From: Marinobacterium alkalitolerans
Lineage (GTDB): Bacteria; Pseudomonadota; Gammaproteobacteria; Pseudomonadales; Balneatricaceae
Assembly (NCBI RefSeq): GCF_017776525.1
Contig: NZ_JACVEW010000005.1
Location: 105,322-169,321 of the forward strand
Direction of reading: 5' to 3'
DNA length: 64,000 nucleotides
The translations under genes were made by a program, and so were the position numbers. Shown here piece after piece: positions 13,313-22,380 of this stretch (the first letter of the stretch is position 1; each line of letters opens with the position of its first letter). The notes beneath the pieces are model-generated. The model saw nothing but the letters and a program-made list of their open reading frames with translations. It was not told the origin of the DNA and ran no database searches.

Positions 13313-13915
13313 ATGTACAGATTGAGTGTGCTCCTGTGTGTGAGCCTTATGGCTCTGGCTGGCTGCAGCAACGAACGTCTGGACCGGCTGGAGACAGATG
13401 CCATCATCCTGGCCTTTGGGGACAGCCTGACCGCCGGGGTCGGCTCAGAAGAGGGGTATAGCTACCCTGAGGTGCTGGCTGATCTCACACAGCTCAACGT
13501 CATTTCGTCCGGTGTGCCCGGAGAGGTCAGTGAACAGGGAGCCCCAAGGCTGGCACAGGAACTGCGCAGGGTACGCCCTGATCTGCTGATACTGCTGCAT
13601 GGCGGCAATGACATCCTGCGCAACCGTCCTCTGACAGAGCTCAAGGCCAACCTGGATGCCATGATCGGAATGGCTCAATCCCGAGGGGCACAGGTCGTAC
13701 TGATCGCGGTCCCCGAGAAAAAGCTGTTTTCGGATGCGGCCCCTTTCTACGAAGAACTGGCAGAGCAGCATGATCTGGTTCTGATTGATGAGTTGCTGGC
13801 GGAACTCTTGCGCGATCCGGCTATGAAATCGGATGCCGTTCACCTTAATGCGGCGGGTTACCGGGCTCTGGCAGAGGGTGTTCACGCGGTGCTCAGAGAT
13901 GAAGGGGCGCTTTGA
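13313..13915 (+). CDS. GDSL-family lipoprotein esterase (TesA/arylesterase-like)
   Basis: 200 residues from the ATG at 13313, which has AGGAG 7 bases upstream; an in-frame TTG upstream lies next to the alaC terminator and is unlikely. The N-terminus is a lipoprotein signal ending in a lipobox LMALAGC, so the mature protein is probably lipid-anchored in the periplasm. SGNH blocks are present: FGDSLTAG (nucleophile Ser), HGGNDIL (Asn) and DAVHLN (Asp-His pair). Expected activity is a lysophospholipase, thioesterase or arylesterase. Its stop overlaps the start of the next gene (TGATG), so the two are cotranscribed. Confidence 0.87.
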   Translation: MYRLSVLLCVSLMALAGCSNERLDRLETDAIILAFGDSLTAGVGSEEGYSYPEVLADLTQLNVISSGVPGEVSEQGAPRLAQELRRVRPDLLILLHGGNDILRNRPLTELKANLDAMIGMAQSRGAQVVLIAVPEKKLFSDAAPFYEELAEQHDLVLIDELLAELLRDPAMKSDAVHLNAAGYRALAEGVHAVLRDEGAL

Positions 13916-14499
13916 TGGCGTTGATCCCGTTACTGGATGAAATTCGTCATTGCCGGTTGTGTGCCGAGCATTTGCCGCTTGGGCCGCGGCCCGTGCTGCA
14001 GGCTGATGCACGGGCGCGGTTATTGATTGTGGGACAGGCACCGGGGCTGAAAGTGCATGAGACCGGCATTCCCTTCAATGACCCGAGTGGTGATCGCTTG
14101 CGGGAGTGGCTGGGCATGAGGCCTGAGGAGTTTTACGACCCGGCAAAAGCCGCCATCATTCCGATGGGGTTTTGTTACCCCGGGCGTGGACGCTCCGGGG
14201 ATAATCCGCCTCGACCCGAGTGCGCGAGTGCCTGGCGTGAGCGCCTGTTGGCCGAGCTGCCGGATATCGAGCTGACCCTGCTGGTTGGCCGCTATGCGCA
14301 GGAGTGGCATCTGGGCAAGGCGCACACGCTGAGCGAGCGGGTCAAGGGATGGCCAGACTCCGGCGACAACCGCATACCCTTGCCCCATCCCAGTCCACGC
14401 AATAACCTCTGGTTAAAACGCAACCCCTGGTTTGAACAGGACGTGTTGCCGCGCCTGCAAGCACGTATTGATGCCTTGCGACAGGTTTATTGGATGTAA
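13915..14499 (+). CDS. uracil-DNA glycosylase-like protein (Fe-S family 4-type)
   Basis: 194 residues. An N-terminal CxxC (HCRLC) is followed by motif A, GQAPGLKVHETGIPF. A second Cys pair lies in FCYPGRGRSGDNPPRPEC, matching the placement of the four Fe-S ligands in family 4/5 UDGs. The late HPSPRN corresponds to the family's His-containing motif. The likely role is removal of deaminated bases, but some members of this superfamily have no proven activity. The ATG at 13915 overlaps the esterase stop by one base (TGATG); a TTG one codon earlier is also in frame. The link with the esterase has no obvious functional meaning. Confidence 0.78.
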   Translation: MALIPLLDEIRHCRLCAEHLPLGPRPVLQADARARLLIVGQAPGLKVHETGIPFNDPSGDRLREWLGMRPEEFYDPAKAAIIPMGFCYPGRGRSGDNPPRPECASAWRERLLAELPDIELTLLVGRYAQEWHLGKAHTLSERVKGWPDSGDNRIPLPHPSPRNNLWLKRNPWFEQDVLPRLQARIDALRQVYWM

Positions 14500-14571
14500 A
14501 TGCCGGTAGGGCTTTGAGTCTTGTCGACTGAACGCCTAAAATTGCCGCCCTGAATTTAGGGGAGTTACATT

Positions 14572-17433
14572 TTGTCACAAACGCCATTCGTACCCGGACA
14601 ACGTTGGATCAGTAACAGTGAGGCCGAACTGGGCCTTGGAATCGTCGTAGAGTTTGCCAATCGGCGGGTGGAGATTCGTTTCCCGGCTGCCGAGGAAACC
14701 CGTACCTATGCCGCCGATAACGCCCCCTTGAGTCGGGTGGCCTACGAGCCGGGTGACCGGGTGTGTAACCTGCTGGGTGACGAAATGGAAGTGGTTGAGC
14801 GGATCGAGCACAACCAGTGTTTCATCTATCGCGGTGTGGATGAGTCCGGTGAAGAGGTGATCTTGCCCGAGCTGGAACTGGACAGCGCGGTACACTTCAG
14901 CCGTCCTCAGGAACGCCTTTTTGCCGGGCAGCTTGACCGTAACAGCTTGTTCAAGCTGCGTGTCGCGGCACTGGAGCATCAGCATCGGGTGCACGGCTCC
15001 GACGCCTATGGTCTGCTGGGCGCGCGCGTGCAGCTGTTGCCACACCAGTTCTATATTGCCAGTGAACTGAGCCAGCGCTCCGCGCCACGTGCCTTGCTGG
15101 CCGATGAGGTCGGCTTGGGCAAAACCATTGAGGCGGGGCTGGTGCTGCATCAGCGGCTGACCAGTGGCCGTGCCAGCCGCGTGCTCGTGGTGGTGCCGGA
15201 TACACTGGTACACCAGTGGCTGGTCGAGATGCTGCGTCGCTTTAACCTGCGCTTCACGGTACTGGATGAGGCGCGCTGTATTGATATTGAAGAGAGCGGC
15301 CACGAAAACCCGTTCGACAGCAGCCAGCTGGTGATCTGCCCGCTGTCACTGTTGACTCGCTCGGACCAGCGTCAGGCCCAGGCTGAGGCGGCCGGCTGGG
15401 ATATTCTGGTGGTAGACGAGGCGCATCATCTGGGCTGGAGCGAAGAAGCCCCCAGCCATGCGTATCGTTGCATCGAGTCACTGGCCGAGCATACCCCGGG
15501 CGTCCTGTTGCTGACCGCGACGCCGGAACAGCTGGGGCCGGAAGGCCATTTCGCCCGCCTGCGCCTGCTGGATCCGGCGCGCTATCCCGATCTGCAGCAG
15601 TTCCTCGAGGAAGAGCAGCGCTACATGCAGCTCAACCACCTGATCGAGCCGCTGCTTGAAGAGTCCGGGGTGGAGCGTCTTGCCGCTGATGCTCAACTGC
15701 AATCAGCCCTGCGGGACTATCTCGGCGACGATGCACTTGAGACCTGGCTTAGACTGCCGCAGGAGCAGCAGCCCGAAGCGCTGGATGAACTCATCCGTCG
15801 ACTGGTCGACCTGCAGGGAACGGGGCGCGTGCTGTTCCGTAATACGCGCGACACCGTGGCCGGCTTCCCTGAACGCGTCCTGCAGCAGGAACCGCTCGAA
15901 ATGCCGCCAGAGCTGGCACTGTTTGATGAAGAGCTGCCGCCGGAAGCCTGGCTGCACCCTGAGAAGATCATCGGGGACGACTGGATTGAGGCAGACACCC
16001 GCGTGGAATGGCTGGTGGATTGGCTTAAGGAAAACCGCAGTGAAAAAGTGCTGGTGATCTGTGCGCATGCGGCGACCGCAGTAGCCCTGGAAGACCACCT
16101 GAACCTGCGGGAAGGCATTCGATCGGCGGTGTTCCATGAAGGCATGAGCCTGGTGAACCGTGACCGGGCGGCCGCTTACTTTGCGGAAGAAGAGCTGGGT
16201 GCGCAGGTACTGGTCTGCTCCGAGATCGGCAGTGAAGGGCGCAACTTCCAGTTTGCCCATCATCTGGTGCTGTTTGATCTGCCACTGACTCCGGATCTGC
16301 TCGAGCAGCGTATTGGTCGACTGGACCGTATCGGACAGCGTGAGCAGGTCGTGATCCATGCGCCGGTATACGAGGGTGGCACCTCCGAAGTCTTGCTGCG
16401 CTGGTACGACGAGGGGCTGGATGCGTTCAGCCGTGTCTGTGCCGTGGGCGATACCCTGTACCGCAAGTTCGCACCGCGTCTGCTGGAGTGTCTGCGTCAG
16501 CCGGAAGAGGAAGCGCTGCTGGAGGCTCTGATTGCCGATACACGCCATGAACGTGAGAACCTGGAGCTGGACCTGTCCCGTGGCCGTGATCGCCTGCTGG
16601 AGATCAGCAGTTGCCACCCGGTCAAGGCTCATGCACTGCTGGAGCAGGTGACAGACACCGAAAGCAGCCAGCATTTGCAGGCCTTTGCCGAGAAACTGTT
16701 TGACCGTTTTGGCGTGGATATTCAACCGCATGGACCGGATGGGCTGGTGCTGCATCCGGGCGAACACATGCTGTGCCAGTTGCCGGGTCTGCCGGATGAA
16801 GGTGTGACACTGACGTTCAGCCGTGAACGGGCTCTGGCCCGTGAGGACATCCAGTTCATGAGCTGGGAACACCCGCTGCTGACCGGTGCCATGGAGTTGA
16901 TCACTCAGGGGGAGCTGGGCAACTGTACGGTCTGTACTCTCAAGCTGCCGCCACTGCAAGCCGGTACTCTGCTGCTGGAACTGGTGTATGAACTCAATTG
17001 CGCAGCACCGCGATACCTGCAGCTGGAGCGTTACATTCCGGCGGCCAGTGTGCGCCAGTTGCTCGACCCTGAAGGACGTGACCTGTCCGGTGCGCTGGGC
17101 CACGAACCGCTGAACAAGCTGCTGCAGACAGTCAGCCGCGCAACGGGCCAGAAGATGGTACGTCTGGCGCGGGAACAGATTGTCGAGCAGTTGAAGGCGG
17201 GCCAGGCAGCCGCGGATGGCACGCTTGCCAAACTGCGTGACGAGGCAGTGGCGCAACTGGAGAGTGAGCGCGGGCGCGAATATGAACGCCTTGAATCTCT
17301 GGCGGCCCGTAATCCGCTGGTCAAGCCTGAGGAGCTGGAGACTTTCCGCACTGAAACCAGGGCGATGCGTGATGCTCTCATGGGGGCGGAGCTGAGGCTG
17401 GATGCGATTCGTGTGATTCTGGTACGTGAATAA
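14572..17433 (+). CDS. rapA: RNA polymerase-associated ATPase RapA (HepA)
   Basis: 953 residues, close to the 968 of E. coli RapA. The N-terminal Tudor-like region begins FVPGQRWISNSEAELGLG. The Swi2/Snf2 ATPase has Walker A DEVGLGKT with Lys184 and Walker B DEAHH, and the helicase C lobe has GSEGRNFQFAHHLVLFDLP and QRIGRLDRIGQ. RapA binds core RNA polymerase and recycles it after termination. The start is TTG with AGGGGAG about 6-7 bases upstream. The gene lies 72 bases after the UDG-like gene. Confidence 0.96.
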   Translation: MSQTPFVPGQRWISNSEAELGLGIVVEFANRRVEIRFPAAEETRTYAADNAPLSRVAYEPGDRVCNLLGDEMEVVERIEHNQCFIYRGVDESGEEVILPELELDSAVHFSRPQERLFAGQLDRNSLFKLRVAALEHQHRVHGSDAYGLLGARVQLLPHQFYIASELSQRSAPRALLADEVGLGKTIEAGLVLHQRLTSGRASRVLVVVPDTLVHQWLVEMLRRFNLRFTVLDEARCIDIEESGHENPFDSSQLVICPLSLLTRSDQRQAQAEAAGWDILVVDEAHHLGWSEEAPSHAYRCIESLAEHTPGVLLLTATPEQLGPEGHFARLRLLDPARYPDLQQFLEEEQRYMQLNHLIEPLLEESGVERLAADAQLQSALRDYLGDDALETWLRLPQEQQPEALDELIRRLVDLQGTGRVLFRNTRDTVAGFPERVLQQEPLEMPPELALFDEELPPEAWLHPEKIIGDDWIEADTRVEWLVDWLKENRSEKVLVICAHAATAVALEDHLNLREGIRSAVFHEGMSLVNRDRAAAYFAEEELGAQVLVCSEIGSEGRNFQFAHHLVLFDLPLTPDLLEQRIGRLDRIGQREQVVIHAPVYEGGTSEVLLRWYDEGLDAFSRVCAVGDTLYRKFAPRLLECLRQPEEEALLEALIADTRHERENLELDLSRGRDRLLEISSCHPVKAHALLEQVTDTESSQHLQAFAEKLFDRFGVDIQPHGPDGLVLHPGEHMLCQLPGLPDEGVTLTFSRERALAREDIQFMSWEHPLLTGAMELITQGELGNCTVCTLKLPPLQAGTLLLELVYELNCAAPRYLQLERYIPAASVRQLLDPEGRDLSGALGHEPLNKLLQTVSRATGQKMVRLAREQIVEQLKAGQAAADGTLAKLRDEAVAQLESERGREYERLESLAARNPLVKPEELETFRTETRAMRDALMGAELRLDAIRVILVRE

Positions 17434-17498
17434 TTTGAGATGACATCTGACGCAAGCCGGGTTAACGTGATTGTACAACCATTAAACAGGAGCCTGTG

Positions 17499-17696
17499 AT
17501 GGATGTTGCTTCACTGAGCACCAGCATGAGTCAGTACCAGACTCAGGTTGACCACGCGACCAAGGTCAGCAGTATGGTCAAGGATCAGATTGAGAAAACC
17601 GGCGAAATGGCACTGCAGCTGATCGATAGCGCAGCCCCGGTTTCGGCGCCTGATCCGTCCAGCCCCTTGGGCCAGACCATCGATATACGGGTCTAA
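17499..17696 (+). CDS. small YjfB-like putative motility protein
   Basis: 65 residues beginning MDVASLSTSMSQYQTQVDHATKVSS. This matches the YjfB_motility family pattern: a short N-terminal helix, a central helix with Met/Gln, then a Pro-rich tail ending GQTIDIRV. The start ATG at 17499 follows AGGAG by 6 bases; a GTG one codon earlier is possible. The function is unproven; the family name comes from association with motility genes. It is followed by a strong bidirectional terminator. Confidence 0.75.
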   Translation: MDVASLSTSMSQYQTQVDHATKVSSMVKDQIEKTGEMALQLIDSAAPVSAPDPSSPLGQTIDIRV

Positions 17697-17722
17697 CCAG
17701 AACCTGAGTACACGCAAGATTC

Positions 17723-17759
17723 AAAAAAGGCCGAACAGGATGACTGTTCGGCCTTTTTT
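17723..17759. terminator. bidirectional Rho-independent terminator
   Basis: GGCCGAACAG and CTGTTCGGCC form a perfect 10-bp stem with loop GATGA. It is flanked by a six-A run on the left and a six-T run on the right, so it can stop transcription from the YjfB-like gene and from the two small minus-strand genes. Confidence 0.92.
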
Positions 17760-17782
17760 GTGTCACTGCGATGAGCTTGATA

Positions 17783-17899
17783 TCAGGACTTTTTCAAAAG
17801 CTTCTTCAGTTTTTTCAGTTTGGACTCATGCTTGGCAATTTTGGCCTTGCGTGCCTTGATCTGCTTTTTCACGTCTTTGGTTTTTGTTTTTTTAGCCAC
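17783..17899 (-). CDS. lysine-rich 38-residue protein
   Basis: The minus strand encodes a 38-residue peptide starting with GTG, with GGAGAG 5-6 bases upstream. It begins AKKTKTKDVKKQ and ends LKKLLKKS. About 17 of 38 residues are lysine, and the only acidic residues are one Asp and one Glu. The second half has Leu spacing compatible with an amphipathic helix or short coiled coil. It starts 35 bases after the stop of the RHH-like gene and ends just before a terminator, so it is the distal gene of a two-gene unit. No family can be named with certainty; binding to nucleic acid or to an acidic surface is a guess from charge. Confidence 0.6.
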   Translation of the reverse strand: MAKKTKTKDVKKQIKARKAKIAKHESKLKKLKKLLKKS

Positions 17900-17934
17900 G
17901 GTTCTCTCCAATGGTCAGGGGCCCGAGCGGGCAG

Positions 17935-18102
17935 TTAATCACCTTTGTGATGTTCGACAAAGGTTCGAATAAAGCGCCTAATTTCACGTGCGGCGCTGGT
18001 ATCCAGCTCGTCACAGAGTGCAACAAACTGATCACGATCTTCCTTGTTGATCCTGATCACAAGCTGACTGTTCTTGGCTTTCGCCTTTTTCTTGCCGCTC
18101 AC
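17935..18102 (-). CDS. small ribbon-helix-helix-like protein
   Basis: 55 residues from a GTG at 18102 with GGGAG 7 bases upstream; an in-frame ATG at 18144 lacks a convincing ribosome site. After a basic start (SGKKKAKAKN) comes SQLVIRINKEDRDQFVALCDELDTSAAREIRRFIRTF. That is one short strand followed by two helices, the layout of Arc/CopG-type DNA-binding domains. It may be a small DNA-binding regulator, perhaps of its own transcript. It precedes the lysine-rich gene in the same direction and lies downstream of the three-SBP cyclase gene. Confidence 0.65.
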   Translation of the reverse strand: MSGKKKAKAKNSQLVIRINKEDRDQFVALCDELDTSAAREIRRFIRTFVEHHKGD

Positions 18103-18234
18103 CCCGGGGCTCCCACCAGTGAAGGAGGCTCCAGCATAATGCAAAACCCGAGTCGGGCAAATGTGTACTCTGCACCTGTGGCACTAATGTCTATACAAAA
18201 CAAGCTAGCAGTCACCCGTGAAAAGGGCAAAGCC

Positions 18235-21171
18235 TCAGCCGCCCTCATGTGCCGGCTGTTGGCAGACCCGGTTGCGTCCGGTGCGCTTGGCTTCATACAG
18301 GGCCTGATCCGCGCGCCGGCAGAGGCTCTGATAGGTATCCCCCGGCTCCCAGCTGGCGACACCGATACTGGCCGTGCAATAGCCCACTTCGGCAAAGCGG
18401 TGTTGCTGTATGGCATAGAGCAGAGTCTGGGCATGCGCCACGGCATCTCCCAGGCGGGTGTCCGGGCAGACCAGCATGAACTCCTCGCCGCCCCAGCGCG
18501 CAATAATATCCTGCTCGCGACTGGTTCCCTTGAGTACCGCAGCAAAGTCGATCAATACCGCATCGCCCCGGTGGTGCCCAAAACGGTCGTTGATGCGCTT
18601 GAAGTAATCGATATCGATCAGCAGAAGACTGAAGCTGTAGGCCTCGACCTGTTCGGCGATCAAGAGCTGTTGTTCGAACACGCGCTCCAGATGCAAGCGG
18701 TTTTTCAGCCGCGTCAGCCGGTCGGTGGTGGACAGCTGCTCGAGCATGCGGTTTTTCATCTTCAGCTCTTCATGCGCTTCCACCAGCTGATTGCGGCTTT
18801 CCCGTATGCGAGCATTGAGTTTGGAGAGTTTCCGGTTCCAGATCAGAATCAGTGCGACCAGCAGGCTGGTGGCAACGGCAGCCTGGGTGATCAGGCGGTA
18901 GTCAGGCGGCTCAGCGAGCACAGGGGCCTGCAGCCACTGGTTGGAAACGGTTTCAAACTGCTCGGCGCTGATGGACTGAATCGCCTTGTTCATGATCTGC
19001 AACAGCATGGCATCTTCCTGACGCGTCGCCAGCACGGCCGGATAATCCGGGACCAGTTCGCCGGATATCTTGATATCGGTCCGGTGACGGCTGACGATCA
19101 TGCGGCTGATGGCCGGCAGGGTATCGATCAGGCCAAAGGCCTGCCCACTCGCGACGGCATCCATCGCATTGCTGGCATCCGGGTACAGTCTCAGGTTGAG
19201 CTCGGGGTGGTGGCGTTCAAGGAAAACCTGCACATGGCTGCCTTCCATCACGGCCAGTGTGCGGGTGTGCAGCTGAGAAAAATCATTGACGTAGATTTCA
19301 TCGAGCCCGGTCGCGATGACGAGGGTGCTGTCCAGCAGCGGCTGACTCAGGCTGAGGTAGGGCAGCTCCAGCCCGGGCGGCGCACGCGAGATCAGGTCAC
19401 AGCCGCCGTTGTTCAGGGTTTGCAGGGCCTCGCGGAAATGGTTGACCGGCACCAGGCGTACACTTATGCCTGCGTTATGGCGGATGATATCGAGCAGATC
19501 CGCAAAGGCGCCAAAGTGGTCGCCCTGATCGGTGGTCTGTTCGTAGGGCAGGCGGTTACGTGTGGTACAGACCCTGATGGCAGCACGGGACTCCAGCCAT
19601 GCCAGTTCATTGCCGGTAAGGTGCAGGTACTGGCTGTTTTCCGCCCCGTTGCCGGTCCATTTGAACTGCAGTTGGCGTTTTTCCTGCTCGCTCAGGCTAT
19701 CCATCGCTTTCTGCAGAATCTGTCTCAGCAGGGGCTTGTTCTGATTAACGGCAAGGCGCAGCGAGAGGGGCTCCGAAGCGATAAGCTGATGCGGGTTGGC
19801 CCCGGTGACACCGGGCACGGCATATTTCTGCAGCAGGTGTTCGGCCACGCTCATGATTTCGATCGTAGCGTCCGCCTCCCCGGTACTGACCATCATCAGT
19901 GACTCAAGGCTGTCACGTGCCGGCAGTACCGAGAACTTTTCATCGCTGCTGAGCTGATCGTAGGTGAAAAAGCCCTTGGGCAGTGCCAGCGTGCTGTTTT
20001 GAAGTTGCTCGAGCGAATCGATGGCCGGTGTACCCTGACGACGGTAGATCCCCTGAGCCAGGCGCAAGTAGGGGGCCGTAAACAGCATGTATTCAGCACG
20101 CTGGTCGCTGTAGACGATGTTGGTCATCACATCCAGTTGGCCGCTGCGCATCATTTGCAGGTAATCGTGCCAGCTGCGCTCCGACACGAAGCGCACTTTC
20201 AGCCCGGCTTTTTGCGCCAGCAGGCGCATGAAGTCGATCGAGTGCCCCTGTGGCTGATCATTTTCATAAAAGCTGTAGGGTTCAAAATTGCTTTCGTTGT
20301 GGACGCGGATAACCGGGTTGTTCTTGACAAACTCACGCTCTTCCATCGTGAGCTCGATGGTCGAGTGCTGGTCTGTCATGCGACCGGTGGCCATGCTGAT
20401 CCAGCGATCCTTCAACTGCTGCCACTCGGCCGGTGTGATACTGTCCAGGCCCTTCTGCAGCAGTGATTGAATGGCCGGTCGGTCCACTCGCACGCCAAAG
20501 CGCAGATCCTCGCGGCCCACGGTTTCCAGGGTAAACTCGCCGGCCAGTTTCACATTGGTGTAGGCGTTCTGGGTGACGTAGTAGTAGCCGGAGGTCAGGT
20601 TCTGGATGGCAGCGTCGATTTCACCAAAGGCGAGTGCATGGGTCAGCTGCTCATAGTCGTCATAGGTACTGATGCGAATATCTTCGTGGCGACTCAACTC
20701 CCTGAGATAGAAAATATCGCGCAACACGCCCACATGCTTGCCGGAGAGGTCGGCCAGGTTGCGGTATTCGCCAAAGCGCTTGTCCGTGAAGACGGCTGTG
20801 GGGATTTCGTAGTAGGGCGTTGTGTAGAGCGTAAACGAGGTGCGTTCGGGCTTGAATGAAATATCGGCAATGGCGTCAATCTGGCGTTGGCGCAGCCGGT
20901 TCAGGTTATCGCCCCATTCGCCAATGCGGGCCTTGAGCGTAACCCCCGTTTTCTGCTCGATCAGGCGTAACAGGTCAGCGACAAAGCCCTTGTGGGTGCC
21001 GCCCTCGACGAACGAAAAGGGCACGAAGTCATACATCACGGCGACTTCGATCACCTGCCCCTCTTCGGTCAGGGCACGTTCTTCGGGCGTCAGCTCGACG
21101 GATCGAGCGGCAGATGCCCACAACAGGGCAAAACAGAGAAAAGGCAAAATCCAACGCAGGGTGGCTGTCAC
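18235..21171 (-). CDS. diguanylate cyclase with three tandem periplasmic SBP_bac_3 domains
   Basis: 978 residues. The signal peptide ends near residue 24 (ASAARS). Three consecutive periplasmic domains of the amino-acid binding-protein type cover about 30-270, 285-510 and 525-745. The second shows the hallmark FEPYSFYENDQPQGHSIDFM and the third LPYEQTTDQGDHFGAFADLL. A membrane helix (~758-780), a coiled coil (~785-820) and a cytoplasmic GGDEF domain complete it. The active site reads GGEEF at 894-898, with an REQD I-site five residues before. It should make c-di-GMP in response to small periplasmic ligands, perhaps amino acids. It is a single gene; no transport subunits are nearby. Confidence 0.9.
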   Translation of the reverse strand: MTATLRWILPFLCFALLWASAARSVELTPEERALTEEGQVIEVAVMYDFVPFSFVEGGTHKGFVADLLRLIEQKTGVTLKARIGEWGDNLNRLRQRQIDAIADISFKPERTSFTLYTTPYYEIPTAVFTDKRFGEYRNLADLSGKHVGVLRDIFYLRELSRHEDIRISTYDDYEQLTHALAFGEIDAAIQNLTSGYYYVTQNAYTNVKLAGEFTLETVGREDLRFGVRVDRPAIQSLLQKGLDSITPAEWQQLKDRWISMATGRMTDQHSTIELTMEEREFVKNNPVIRVHNESNFEPYSFYENDQPQGHSIDFMRLLAQKAGLKVRFVSERSWHDYLQMMRSGQLDVMTNIVYSDQRAEYMLFTAPYLRLAQGIYRRQGTPAIDSLEQLQNSTLALPKGFFTYDQLSSDEKFSVLPARDSLESLMMVSTGEADATIEIMSVAEHLLQKYAVPGVTGANPHQLIASEPLSLRLAVNQNKPLLRQILQKAMDSLSEQEKRQLQFKWTGNGAENSQYLHLTGNELAWLESRAAIRVCTTRNRLPYEQTTDQGDHFGAFADLLDIIRHNAGISVRLVPVNHFREALQTLNNGGCDLISRAPPGLELPYLSLSQPLLDSTLVIATGLDEIYVNDFSQLHTRTLAVMEGSHVQVFLERHHPELNLRLYPDASNAMDAVASGQAFGLIDTLPAISRMIVSRHRTDIKISGELVPDYPAVLATRQEDAMLLQIMNKAIQSISAEQFETVSNQWLQAPVLAEPPDYRLITQAAVATSLLVALILIWNRKLSKLNARIRESRNQLVEAHEELKMKNRMLEQLSTTDRLTRLKNRLHLERVFEQQLLIAEQVEAYSFSLLLIDIDYFKRINDRFGHHRGDAVLIDFAAVLKGTSREQDIIARWGGEEFMLVCPDTRLGDAVAHAQTLLYAIQQHRFAEVGYCTASIGVASWEPGDTYQSLCRRADQALYEAKRTGRNRVCQQPAHEGG

Positions 21172-21377
21172 ACAATCTTCCTTGTTCGGGGCTGCCAGTA
21201 ATGTCCGGGCGGGGGCTTCCCACTGGGCATACTTTAGAACTCGTTCAAGAATAGTCCAGCTTGTACGCCTCAGTGAAGTCCGATCTGCAAAACAGCGCGC
21301 TTTTCTCCCGCACAGAAGCTGATCACGTCATTTGCTGTTAGAATGCGCAGCCCTTCAGCACACAGACAGAGCCGCCC

Positions 21378-22253
21378 ATGCTTTGGATACCCTTCACGCT
21401 GATGGCTGCTTTCATGCAGGCATGGCGCAATGCGTTTCAAAACCAGCTTAGCAAAGAGGTCAGCACGGCCGGGGTAACGCTGTCCCGTTTCATCTATGCA
21501 CCGCCTGTCGCTGCGATTTACCTGGCTTTGCTGTATCTGTTCAAGCCTGCCGCTGCTCCCCAGCTGAGCATCACGTTTGTCGGGCTCGTATTGCTGGCTG
21601 CACTGGCACAGATTCTGGCGACCGCCTTGATGGTGGTGCTGTTCCGCAAGCGTAATTACGCCATCGGCGTGGGGCTGGTGAAGAGTGAAGCTGTCATTGC
21701 CGCGATTCTGGGGGCACTGTTCTTTGGCGCCGCACTGAATGCCACGGCCTGGGTGGGCGTCATCATCGGCGCACTGGCATTCTGGTTGATGACCAATCCC
21801 AAAAGCCTGAAGGCCGCATCACTGGATACCTTGTTGATAGGGCTGGGCAGTGGCCTGGCCTTTGCCTTGACCACCCTCTGGGTACGTGAGGCCAGTCTGG
21901 TACTGGGGCTTCCCTTTCCGCATGGTGCAGCCTGGGTACTGCTGTTGGTCCTGATGACCCAAGCGATAGTGTTGGGTGGCTGGGTTGCCTGGCGTGAGCC
22001 GGATACGTTGAAAGCACTGCTGGCACGCCCCGGACAGGTGCTGAGGATCTCTGTTTTGAGTTGCCTCGGCTCACTGGGCTGGTTTACCGCCATGAGTCTT
22101 GAGACGGTGGCTTTGGTCAAGACGCTGGGCCAGGTTGAGGTGCTCTTTACGCTGCTGATATCGGCACGCTGGTTCAAGGAGCAGCTGAGCCTGCGCGACC
22201 TGGCGGGACTGGCTCTGATTGTGGTGGGGGCCGTGTGCGTGGTGCTGGCATAG
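21378..22253 (+). CDS. EamA-type DMT transporter
   Basis: 291 residues with about ten membrane helices arranged as two five-helix repeats, typical of the drug/metabolite transporter superfamily. It contains SKEVSTAGVTLSRFIYAPP early and the second-repeat block SLETVALVKTLGQVEVLFTLLISARWFKEQLSLRDLAGLALIVVGAV. Family members export metabolites such as amino acids, or take up substrates; nothing here fixes the cargo. The upstream region carries a plausible extended -10 (GTTAGAAT) near 21338. It stands between the divergent cyclase and the DctP-cyclase pair. Confidence 0.85.
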   Translation: MLWIPFTLMAAFMQAWRNAFQNQLSKEVSTAGVTLSRFIYAPPVAAIYLALLYLFKPAAAPQLSITFVGLVLLAALAQILATALMVVLFRKRNYAIGVGLVKSEAVIAAILGALFFGAALNATAWVGVIIGALAFWLMTNPKSLKAASLDTLLIGLGSGLAFALTTLWVREASLVLGLPFPHGAAWVLLLVLMTQAIVLGGWVAWREPDTLKALLARPGQVLRISVLSCLGSLGWFTAMSLETVALVKTLGQVEVLFTLLISARWFKEQLSLRDLAGLALIVVGAVCVVLA

Positions 22254-22380
22254 AGTTTTACAGGTGTATATCGTGACGCCAGCCTACTCATATCAATGAA
22301 AGAGTGTCTTTTTTGGAGGACACTATATCTGTAAGCGTCTATTTCCGCCTGGCACAACCAAGACACTGTTGGAGTTAGAC

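Noticed and set aside
15703..17478. Long minus-strand open frame of about 590 codons opposite rapA
   Set aside because: It is the antisense shadow of rapA, with His/Gln/Arg-rich composition and no recognisable family; GC-rich codon bias explains its length.
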